The position numbers and the translations under genes are program-made. Below, piece after piece: positions 1 to 5,598 of a stretch of DNA of 12,888 nucleotides (its first letter is position 1; the number at the start of each line of letters is the position of its first letter). The stretch lies in assembly GCA_035549615.1 (NCBI GenBank), contig DASZQO010000129.1, positions 1 to 12,888 of the forward strand, given 5' to 3'. This DNA comes from JAKAWQ01 sp035549615 (GTDB lineage Bacteria > Pseudomonadota > Alphaproteobacteria > Acetobacterales > Acetobacteraceae). Under the pieces are notes generated by a model. That model saw nothing but the letters and a program-made list of their open reading frames with translations, had not been told where the DNA came from and did not search any database.

Positions 1-572
1 ATCGTCTGGCCATTGAGCAGATGGTAGGTGACGACGGGCTCCCCGGAGCCGGTGCCATCAACGGTGATTGTCGCGCCGGAGATCGCGGTCAGGGTGGTCT
101 TCTTGCCGGCGAACGAGTCCGGCGGATACTCACCCGCCACGACGTGGTTGCGGATATAGAGGATGAGCTTTGCCGTGTTCGGGAACATCTGGCTGCCGCC
201 CGGAATCAGCGTCTGGTAGTAATTGGGATATTTCGCGAAGGCGCGGTTGGTCGGCGCGAACAGGGTAAAGTTGCGGGCGCCCCGGGCCTCACCCGACAGG
301 CCGGATTGCTGCAGAATGCTGAAGAATGTGCTGAACTCGGGATAGGATGCGAGCACAGTGCCGACATCGTACTGCGCGGCATTGATCATCGCCATCTCGG
401 CGCGAGCGGCACGCATGAAGAAGGGGGCGGCGAGCAGGCCCGCTCCGGCGGCCAGCGCGGAACGGCGGGCAAGGCGCACGCCGGTCCGCCCTTGCACCAA
501 TCCATCTGGTTCGGCCGTCACACGTTCCGGAACCGCCGCTGCCGTGCGGCCCGTCAGATACCCTGGTGTCAT
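1..572 (-). CDS. Secreted fasciclin (FAS1) domain protein, C-terminus cut by window edge
   Basis: The reading frame runs from ATG at 572 to the window edge, giving 190 complete residues, with the C-terminus missing. The start is supported by an AAAGGAGA Shine-Dalgarno element a few bases upstream. Residues 1-35 form a polar leader. Residues 36-58 (ARRSALAAGAGLLAAP then FFMRAARA) look like a Tat-type signal with twin arginines and an ARA cleavage site. The mature part opens a FAS1 fold: AAQYDVGTVLASYPEF (65-80), the hallmark FTLFAPTNRAF (102-112), and NHVVAGEY (142-149), the equivalent of the second FAS1 box. Family knowledge: FAS1 domains mediate adhesion or protein-protein contacts outside the membrane, and bacterial examples are often single-domain secreted proteins. 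The physiological role here is unknown. The neighbouring gene-poor stretch gives no operon context on the 5' side. Confidence 0.88.
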   Translation of the reverse strand, partial: MTPGYLTGRTAAAVPERVTAEPDGLVQGRTGVRLARRSALAAGAGLLAAPFFMRAARAEMAMINAAQYDVGTVLASYPEFSTFFSILQQSGLSGEARGARNFTLFAPTNRAFAKYPNYYQTLIPGGSQMFPNTAKLILYIRNHVVAGEYPPDSFAGKKTTLTAISGATITVDGTGSGEPVVTYHLLNGQT

Positions 573-604
573 TCGGAGTCTCCTTTTGCGATCGGGTTTC
601 GCCC

Positions 605-630
605 TGTCGTCAGGTCATGTCGTCAGGTCA
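605..630. repeat. 13-bp perfect tandem duplication upstream of the fasciclin gene
   Basis: The unit TGTCGTCAGGTCA occurs twice in direct succession (605-617 and 618-630). On the minus strand it reads TGACCTGACGACA twice and lies 33-58 bases before the fasciclin start, in its probable 5' leader or promoter. It could be a tandem regulator site or a simple slippage duplication; the sequence does not decide. Confidence 0.7.
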
Positions 631-1284
631 TCAAGTCAGCGTCGCGCGGCGTGCACCGTAACCGGCGGTTGCCAATCCCGGGTGCCGCTTCGGCGCGGAA
701 AAAGCCCAATCGGCGCAAATCCCTATCATCCCCCGTGGCCCCCCCGAGACCGTAACATAGTGCAGAAGATACAGGCTTCTGTCCACCTTGTCTTGCGGAC
801 CAAGCCGCTACGGCGAGACCCGCTGTCCCCGGCCAGCGATTGCGGCGGGACATCGGCAGCCGCACGCTCCCGCCAATTTTCCCGGAGGGCGGGAAGATGG
901 CAAGGCCGGGAAGCATCGTCCGGACGTCTCGCCCGGCGGGTCCGCCGTGGCTCCGCGAAACGGGATCGGAACCGGGACGTGCGCGAAATCTGCGTCGTTC
1001 CAGGGTAGAACTGCCGCGGGGAAGACTGTGTCCTTGCTGAAGTTCGGGCCTTCCGCGCGGGGGCTCTCCCGTCTTTCCCGCTGGACTTTTCCCCGGCGTC
1101 TTTCCGGCCCGTGCAAGGCTCGGTCACCCGACATTTCGCTTTCTCGCGTCATATGTGTTTCGCACGACACACCAACCGGACGATCGGTGCGTCACCGGCA
1201 TGCCTGCCTCCGCCGCCCGCACGCTTTGCGCCACGCCGGAAAGCGCCTGCGATGCGCTTGCTCCGGTGATGGGTCCGTGCTTCG

Positions 1285-1313
1285 GCCTCGGGCGTCATTG
1301 CCGCGCCCGAGGC
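1285..1313. repeat. Perfect 10-bp inverted repeat (hairpin) in the gene-poor region
   Basis: GCCTCGGGCG (1285-1294) and CGCCCGAGGC (1304-1313) are exact reverse complements separated by a 9-nt loop. Neither strand shows a following T-run, so an ordinary intrinsic terminator is unlikely. It may belong to a structured RNA or be an intergenic repeat unit. There is only one copy in the window. Confidence 0.6.
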
Positions 1314-1487
1314 ATGTCAGAACGATATCGAATCGATGCCTCCTCCTCCCCCGAGGGATCTCGGCCATGATGTCCGGGCGATGTCTGCGCGATATCGAAC
1401 CGCGGAACGGCCGGGCAAATCGATGCATCTCCGCATTGGAATGCCCGTCGTCGGAATGCCGTCGCCGAATATCCATTGCTAAGGCAC

Positions 1488-1514
1488 TTGCTGAACTTTC
1501 GCTGCCATGATAGT
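1488..1514 (+). promoter_or_regulatory. Candidate promoter of the ArsR gene
   Basis: TTGCTG (1488-1493) could be a -35 box and GATAGT (1509-1514) a -10 box, spaced 15 bp. Transcription would then begin near 1521, right at the ATG at 1522, giving a leaderless mRNA. This fits the absence of any Shine-Dalgarno sequence before either possible start codon. The boxes are weak matches, so this is a suggestion rather than a firm call. Confidence 0.3.
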
Positions 1515-1529
1515 TAAGCGTATGCTTAA
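1514..1529. promoter_or_regulatory. Palindromic operator candidate at the ArsR gene start
   Basis: TTAAGC (1514-1519), spacer GTAT, GCTTAA (1524-1529) form a perfect 6-bp-arm inverted repeat. It straddles the ATG at 1522 and abuts the candidate -10 box. ArsR-family dimers bind short AT-containing palindromes over their own promoters, so this is a natural autoregulation site. If the regulator occupies it, both transcription start and -10 access would be blocked. The element is seen directly; the binding partner is inferred. Confidence 0.55.
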
Positions 1530-1878
1530 TCAACAGTCCGGCCTGGACCGGCTGTTTCATGCCCTGTCCGATCCCGCGCGCCGGGCAATGGTTGAGCGGC
1601 TGAGCCATGGGCCCGTCTCGGTGAGCGATCTCGCCCGCCCGCTCCCCATGTCCCTGCCGGCGGCCATGCAGCACCTTCAGGTGCTGGAAAGCGCCGGCCT
1701 CGTCCGGTCGGAGAAGATCGGGCGGGTGCGCACCTGCGCCATCGAACCGGCTGCGCTCAGCCAGGCCGAACGATGGATCAGCGCCCGCCGGATGGAGTGG
1801 GAACGAAGGCTCGACCAATTGGGCGAATATCTGAAAATCCTGCAGGGAGAGGAAGGAAACGATGGAGCGGACACCTGA
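1522..1878 (+). CDS. ArsR-family winged-helix transcriptional repressor
   Basis: This is a 118-residue protein (123 if the in-frame ATG at 1507 is used). I chose 1522 because homologues of this subgroup typically begin MLNQ, because neither ATG has a Shine-Dalgarno sequence, and because a leaderless transcript beginning near 1521 would start at this codon. It carries the standard subgroup pattern: LDRLFHALSDPARRAMVERL (first helices), then a helix-turn-helix with VSVSDLARPLPMSLPAAMQH, the recognition helix, LQVLESAGLV, and the wing EKIGRVRTCAIEP. It ends in a helix (RRMEWERRLDQLGEYLKIL) that serves dimerisation in relatives. No metal-binding ELCVCDL-type cysteine motif is present, so this is probably not a metal sensor. 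Its stop lies 17 bp inside the next gene, so the two are co-transcribed and translationally coupled. Its ligand is unknown; this subgroup is habitually paired with SRPBCC proteins. Confidence 0.9.
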   Translation: MLNQQSGLDRLFHALSDPARRAMVERLSHGPVSVSDLARPLPMSLPAAMQHLQVLESAGLVRSEKIGRVRTCAIEPAALSQAERWISARRMEWERRLDQLGEYLKILQGEEGNDGADT

Positions 1879-2818
1879 AATCGAATCCGGAATGAATCTG
1901 CCCGAGATCACGTTGTCTCGTTTCTTTCCGGCTCCTCGCGCCCTGGTGTTCAGGGCGTGGAGCGCCACCGAACATGTCAGGCGCTGGTTCTGCCCGGAGA
2001 CCTATACGATCCCGCAGGCCGAGGTGGCATTGCGCATCGGCGGCCCGTTCGACATCTGCATGCGCAGCCCCGAAGGGGTCGATCATTGGATCCGCGGCCG
2101 CTTTACCGACATCGTGCCCCTCGAAAGGCTGGTGATCGAAATGGAGGTCACGGATGCGGCCGCGCATGCGCTTTTCGGCGCCCATACATTCGTGACTTTT
2201 GCCGGCGAAGCGGGCGGAACACGGATGGAGGTGGTGCAGAAGTACAAGCTGCACGATCCCGCCTGCCTTTGGATGCTCCGAGGGGCGTCCTCCGGCTGGG
2301 ATCAGACCTTGAATCATCTCGCCGAGGAGCTTGCCCGCATGCAAGCGGGCGCCGAGCCGGTCATGCGCTCCGTGGTTCATGACAGCTTTCATCTGGAACG
2401 AATTTATGAAGCGCCGCCCGCGCGGATCTGGAAGGCCTTCACCGACGAGACGGCCAAGGCGCGGTGGTTCAGCGGCCCGCCCGACTCATGGGAGCTGCTG
2501 GAGCGTCGGATGGATGTGCGCGCCGGCGGACGGGAGCGGCTGAAGGGAAGATGGAAGAGTGGCGTGGTCTCCACTTTCGATGCCATCTATCACGATGTCA
2601 TTCCGAATGAGCGGCTCGTCTATAGCTACGAAATGCATCTGGACGAGACGAAAATCTCGGTCTCCCTGGCGACGGTGGAGCTCAGGAAGGAGGGCGCGAA
2701 GACGAAGCTCATGCTCACCGAGCAGGGCGCCTTTCTCGATGGCTATGATGATGCCGGCGCGCGCCAGCACGGCACCGGGTTCTTGCTTGAGAGGCTTGGC
2801 GCTTCGTTGGAGGGCTGA
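1862..2818 (+). CDS. Two-domain SRPBCC (AHSA1/START-like) protein
   Basis: This is a 318-residue protein starting inside the end of the ArsR gene, with an AGGAAGGAAACG Shine-Dalgarno element before the ATG. It contains two consecutive AHSA1-like SRPBCC folds. The first is about residues 17-158, with LSRFFPAPRALVFRAWSA, HVRRWFCPE, a GGPFDICM strand, GRFTDIVPLERLVIE and the closing helix GWDQTLNHLAEEL. The second is about 172-316, with LERIYEAPPARIWKAFTD, KARWFSGP, VRAGGRERLKG, YHDVIPNERLVYSYE, LTEQGAFLDG and a closing helix near residue 305. Each fold makes a deep hydrophobic pocket that in relatives binds small lipophilic ligands. Single-domain versions of about 150 residues are the norm, so this is a fusion or internal duplication, and the two halves have diverged strongly. 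The protein is cytosolic, with no signal peptide. An alternative start at Met11 (1892) is possible. The ligand is unknown. Confidence 0.87.
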   Translation: MERTPEIESGMNLPEITLSRFFPAPRALVFRAWSATEHVRRWFCPETYTIPQAEVALRIGGPFDICMRSPEGVDHWIRGRFTDIVPLERLVIEMEVTDAAAHALFGAHTFVTFAGEAGGTRMEVVQKYKLHDPACLWMLRGASSGWDQTLNHLAEELARMQAGAEPVMRSVVHDSFHLERIYEAPPARIWKAFTDETAKARWFSGPPDSWELLERRMDVRAGGRERLKGRWKSGVVSTFDAIYHDVIPNERLVYSYEMHLDETKISVSLATVELRKEGAKTKLMLTEQGAFLDGYDDAGARQHGTGFLLERLGASLEG

Positions 2819-2861
2819 CGGCGTCCGCCCGGCTGGCCGGAACGATAAAACAACGATCTGC

Positions 2862-2908
2862 CAGGCCCCGACGGGCTTTGGAAGATCCGGCCTGCGGGGG
2901 GCTTTTTT
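2862..2908. terminator. Probable intrinsic terminator between convergent genes
   Basis: Downstream of the SRPBCC stop, the CAGGCCCC segment at 2862-2869 can pair in part with the GGCCTG (2889-2894) or GGGGGGC (2896-2902) segments. The latter is directly followed by T6 (2903-2908). The gene on the other strand ends at 2912, so the T-run serves the plus-strand unit. On the minus strand the same area is GC-rich with a weaker downstream T-rich stretch. Exact folding was not computed. Confidence 0.5.
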
Positions 2909-2911
2909 GGC

Positions 2912-4027
2912 CTAGTCGTTCATCGGGTAGGAAGCCATCAGGCGCTTCTGCCGCCGCCAGAGGCGGAGCGTCTCGCGGATGCCGAGCGGGCGGTGCCCGC
3001 GTGACCGATTGGCCCGGCCGATCACGAAAGCCGCGTGATAGTGGAAGAACTGGGCGGCATAGGCATCGACGAGGCGCGTGCTCGGGTCCCAGATATGCGT
3101 CGCCTCGGAGCCCGCGCCGTTGATCTCGATGATGCGGAAGCTCTGTCCGCGGCGAAGCTCGGCGAGCGAGGCGAAGCGCACATCGATGCGGCCGAAATGA
3201 AATTCCGGGATCGCCCGGGCGATGGAATCGACCACCTGTGTCAGGGCGGCGGTGACCTCGCCCGTGCCGTTGCGGAAGGTCGAGCCCTTGCAGTGGTTGC
3301 CGACGAAGACCAGCCGCACGGCCTCGCCCGTCGCCGGCACTTCGCTGAGCCTTGCCTTGAGCCGCGTGAGATAGAGATGCGGCACCAGCCCGGCACGCGG
3401 GTCTTTCAGGATCAGTTCCTTGAGCGTTGAGCGGCCGTCGCCGATGACCATCGGCGCCGATTTGAGCGTGAGCGAGGTGATCCGTCCGGCGCTCTCCCCG
3501 GGCAGGCGGACATAGAAAATGCCCGCCTCGCCCTCATAGGGCACGAATTGCTGGAAAATCACCTTCACGCCGCGCGGATAGTCGGCCAGGAAGCGGGCAA
3601 GACCGGCGCGATTCTCGATCAAGCGCACGCCGGTGCCGTTGCAGCCGATATCGGGCTTGCCGACGAGAGGGTAGGAGAGCCCGGCCCGAGCCAGCGCCGC
3701 CTCGGCTTCCGGCAGGTCGCGCGCCGGCTCGGCATCGGTGATCAGGGTCGTGTACGGGGCGATCCACTCCCGCGCCTCGCCCTCCACCTGATTGAGAATC
3801 GACGTTTTCGATTCCCCGCAAAGTCCGCCGGCTTCGATCCGCGGATTGGCGGCGGTGGGCAGAAGCGGGGAGCCGTAGCGCACGCCCAGCACCAGCCATT
3901 GCAGAACAATCGGCGCGTAAAAGAGCCAGCCGGGCCAGAACTCGAAGAACGAGAGCGGTTGGGAAGAGTGAACCCGGAGCCACCAGAAGGCTTTCGGCCG
4001 GGCGGCATCTCGCAAAGCGGCGTCCAT
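2912..4027 (-). CDS. ATP-grasp (D-Ala-D-Ala ligase-like) protein of unknown substrate
   Basis: This is a 371-residue protein. The N-terminal part has the characteristic LSFFEFWPGWLFYAPI opening (25-40), a single hydrophobic segment at about 32-50 that may anchor it to the inner membrane. The ATP-grasp core follows. VGKPDIGCNGTGV (122-134) is the ATP-binding lysine strand and glycine-rich loop. QQFVPYEGEAGIFYVR (159-174) is the adenine-contacting hinge. FGRIDVRF (278-285) and EINGAG (301-306) supply Asp282, Glu301 and Asn303 for Mg-ATP. Family knowledge: ATP-grasp ligases join a carboxylate to an amine or thiol via an acylphosphate. Such proteins are often labelled D-alanine-D-alanine ligase without proof, and I would not assign that substrate. 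A TGA lies in frame one codon before this ATG, so this is the first usable ATG. No strong Shine-Dalgarno element precedes it, which suggests reinitiation after the short ORF immediately upstream. Confidence 0.82.
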   Translation of the reverse strand: MDAALRDAARPKAFWWLRVHSSQPLSFFEFWPGWLFYAPIVLQWLVLGVRYGSPLLPTAANPRIEAGGLCGESKTSILNQVEGEAREWIAPYTTLITDAEPARDLPEAEAALARAGLSYPLVGKPDIGCNGTGVRLIENRAGLARFLADYPRGVKVIFQQFVPYEGEAGIFYVRLPGESAGRITSLTLKSAPMVIGDGRSTLKELILKDPRAGLVPHLYLTRLKARLSEVPATGEAVRLVFVGNHCKGSTFRNGTGEVTAALTQVVDSIARAIPEFHFGRIDVRFASLAELRRGQSFRIIEINGAGSEATHIWDPSTRLVDAYAAQFFHYHAAFVIGRANRSRGHRPLGIRETLRLWRRQKRLMASYPMND

Positions 4028-4030
4028 CGC

Positions 4031-4087
4031 TCAGCGTCCCGCCTTGCCGGACGAAGCACGCCATCCGCGACAGTCCCCTTCCCCCAT
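4031..4087 (-). CDS. 18-codon ORF directly upstream of and in frame with the ATP-grasp gene
   Basis: ATG at 4087 is preceded by a good AGGAG (4097-4101) at 9-nt spacing. It encodes MGEGDCRGWRASSGKAGR and stops at TGA (4033-4031). After the stop comes a single GCG codon and then the ATP-grasp ATG, in the same frame. The best ribosome-binding site of the unit therefore serves this ORF. It could be a translationally coupling leader, or the original N-terminus of the ATP-grasp protein interrupted by a nonsense mutation or sequencing error. The peptide resembles nothing I recognise. Its existence as an ORF is certain; its translation is inferred. Confidence 0.4.
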   Translation of the reverse strand: MGEGDCRGWRASSGKAGR

Positions 4088-4122
4088 GATCCGAGTCTCC
4101 TGATGTGAACAGACGGACAGAC

Positions 4123-4148
4123 TGGTACGCAGATGCGGCGTCGTACCA
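4123..4148. promoter_or_regulatory. 7-bp-arm inverted repeat in the divergent ATP-grasp/permease region
   Basis: TGGTACG (4123-4129) and CGTACCA (4142-4148) are exact reverse complements with a 12-nt spacer, placing half-site centres 19 bp apart (about two helical turns). It lies 36 bases upstream of the short ORF and about 190 bases upstream of the permease. It would suit a dimeric regulator controlling one or both genes. No regulator is encoded next to it, so the partner is unknown. Confidence 0.4.
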
Positions 4149-4335
4149 CTCAAACGGGGAGGCCGGCGCCAAGCCAGTACGGCAGGCGCATAGAGACATG
4201 GTCTTTCGCATCGTGGCAACCAGGCATTTGGTAAGAATGTGTTCCTGATGGCTTTTGGCGGGCCCTCTCGCCGCCTCTCTGGTCAGCGGGGGGCGCCTTC
4301 GGCAGGATCGGGGGGAGGAGCAAGGCCTTGCCAGA

Positions 4336-5562
4336 GTGAAGGAAGCAGAGACGGCGCGCCGCGCCGCGAGCATCGTCATCTTCGCGGCCACCTACGCGGT
4401 GATCGCGCTCGGCCGGCTGCCGGGCTTCCGGCTCGACCGCGCCGGCGCGGCCTTTCTCGGCGCCGCCCTGATGGTCGCGGCGGGTGCGCTCACCCTGCCG
4501 GACGCCTACCGGGCCATCGACATGAACACGATCACCCTCCTGCTCGGGATGATGATCGTGCTCGCCAATCTGCGCCTCTCGGGCTTTTTCCGCCTGCTCA
4601 CGGCCTGGGCCGCGGCGCGGGCGCATCATCCGCTTCTGCTGCTCGCGGCTGTCGTGCTGCTTTCGGGCCTGCTTTCGGCCTGCCTCGTCAATGACGCCGT
4701 CTGCCTCGCCTTCACCCCCCTGGTGCTCGATCTCGTGCTGAGCCTCCGGCGCAACCCGGTGCCCTATCTGCTCGCCGTCGCGATGGCGGCGAATGTCGGC
4801 GGCGTGGCGACGATCACCGGCAACCCGCAGAACATGATCATCGGCAGCCTCTCGGGCATCTCCTATGGACGGTTCGCGGCCTCGCTCGCGCCTGTCGCCT
4901 TGGTCGGGCTGATGCTCACCTTCGCCCTCATCGCGCTTGTCTGGCGGAAGGAGTTCTTAAGCCGCGGCCGGCTGGCGGCGAGCCTTCCCCCGGCGCGGCC
5001 GAACGTCATGGTGATGGGCAAGGCGCTCACCGTCACGCTCGGGCTGATGGTGGCGCTCTTTGCCGGCGTTGCGCCGGCCAAGGCCGCCGCGCTCGCCGCC
5101 GCCGTCCTGCTGCTCTCGCGGCGGGTCAAGATCGAGAAGATCTATGCCGAGATCGACTGGACGCTGCTTCTGATGTTCGCCGGGCTCTTTGTCGTCGTCG
5201 CCGGCTTTGAGCGGATGGTGCTCACGCGCTCGGTGCTTTCGGCGATCGGCGGGCTCCATCTCGCGAATGTGCCCGTGCTCAGCCTGATCACGGCAGTGCT
5301 CTCGAACATCGTAAGCAATGTGCCGGCGGTGCTGGTGCTGCGCCCGTTTGTCGCGATCCTGCCCGATCCCGGTCATGCCTGGCTGGTCGTGGCCATGGCC
5401 TCGACGCTTGCCGGAAATTTCACCATTCTTGGCTCGGTGGCCAACCTGATCGTGGTCAGCCGGGCCCGGGCGCAGCGGGTCGAGATCGGGTTCGGCACCT
5501 ATTTTCTCGTGGGCGGGCCGCTCACGGTGCTGACAATCGCGGCAGGCGTGCTCCTGCTCTGA
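4336..5562 (+). CDS. ArsB/NhaD-superfamily (SLC13-type) anion permease
   Basis: This is a 408-residue integral membrane protein if the GTG at 4336 is used; a TTG at 4255 in the same frame would add 27 polar residues. I prefer GTG because family members begin just before the first membrane segment, and because AAGG (4322-4325) and GGAGGAG (4314-4320) precede it. About ten hydrophobic segments alternate with short loops. The two inverted halves show the family signatures: VNDAVCLAFTPLV (118-130) with ITGNPQNMIIGSLSG (160-174) in the first half, and SNIVSNVPAVLVLRP (323-337) with GNFTILGSVANLIV (360-373) in the second. In relatives these helical hairpins bind the anion and coupling ion. Substrates across the family include citrate, sulfate, arsenite and dicarboxylates; nothing here discriminates. 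It heads a probable operon with the acyl-CoA dehydrogenase 36 bp downstream. Confidence 0.85.
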   Translation: MKEAETARRAASIVIFAATYAVIALGRLPGFRLDRAGAAFLGAALMVAAGALTLPDAYRAIDMNTITLLLGMMIVLANLRLSGFFRLLTAWAAARAHHPLLLLAAVVLLSGLLSACLVNDAVCLAFTPLVLDLVLSLRRNPVPYLLAVAMAANVGGVATITGNPQNMIIGSLSGISYGRFAASLAPVALVGLMLTFALIALVWRKEFLSRGRLAASLPPARPNVMVMGKALTVTLGLMVALFAGVAPAKAAALAAAVLLLSRRVKIEKIYAEIDWTLLLMFAGLFVVVAGFERMVLTRSVLSAIGGLHLANVPVLSLITAVLSNIVSNVPAVLVLRPFVAILPDPGHAWLVVAMASTLAGNFTILGSVANLIVVSRARAQRVEIGFGTYFLVGGPLTVLTIAAGVLLL

Positions 5563-5598
5563 TAGGTCGGTCTGAAGGAGGCGGGGGGAAACGAAGGG

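Larger units (their letters stand above)
573..1506. other. Long intergenic stretch without a credible gene
   Basis: About 930 bp separate the fasciclin start from the ArsR gene, which is divergent. All six frames contain open stretches. Their translations are dominated by R, P, S, G and A, have no recognisable domain, and none has both a ribosome-binding site and a plausible N-terminus. They look like the accidental open frames expected at this GC content. What can be seen: a 13-bp tandem duplication at 605-630; inverted repeats at 763-781 (CAGAAG/CTTCTG), 868-894 (TCCCGCC/GGCGGGA) and 1285-1313 (10-bp arms); and a candidate promoter just before the ArsR gene. None of the hairpins is followed by a T-run, so they do not read as terminators. 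A small RNA or a decayed gene cannot be excluded. Confidence 0.6.

Noticed and set aside
1151..1167. TGTTTCGCACGACACA-like stretch as a second parS
   Set aside because: Only the left half resembles parS; the central CACGTG and right arm are lost, so ParB recognition is not expected.
788..1510. 240-codon open frame on the plus strand in the gene-poor region
   Set aside because: There is no ribosome-binding site, the composition is R/P/S-rich without hydrophobic patterning, and no motif was recognised. Overlapping frames on the other strand look equally random.
1192..1968. 258-codon open frame on the minus strand across the ArsR gene
   Set aside because: It is antisense to the well-supported ArsR and SRPBCC genes and has no family features.
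2912..4027. Naming the ATP-grasp protein as the cell-wall D-alanine-D-alanine ligase
   Set aside because: It has the N-terminal membrane-like segment and the FFEFWPGWLFY opening of a separate group, and it lies far from any mur/fts genes. Only the ATP-grasp fold is supported.
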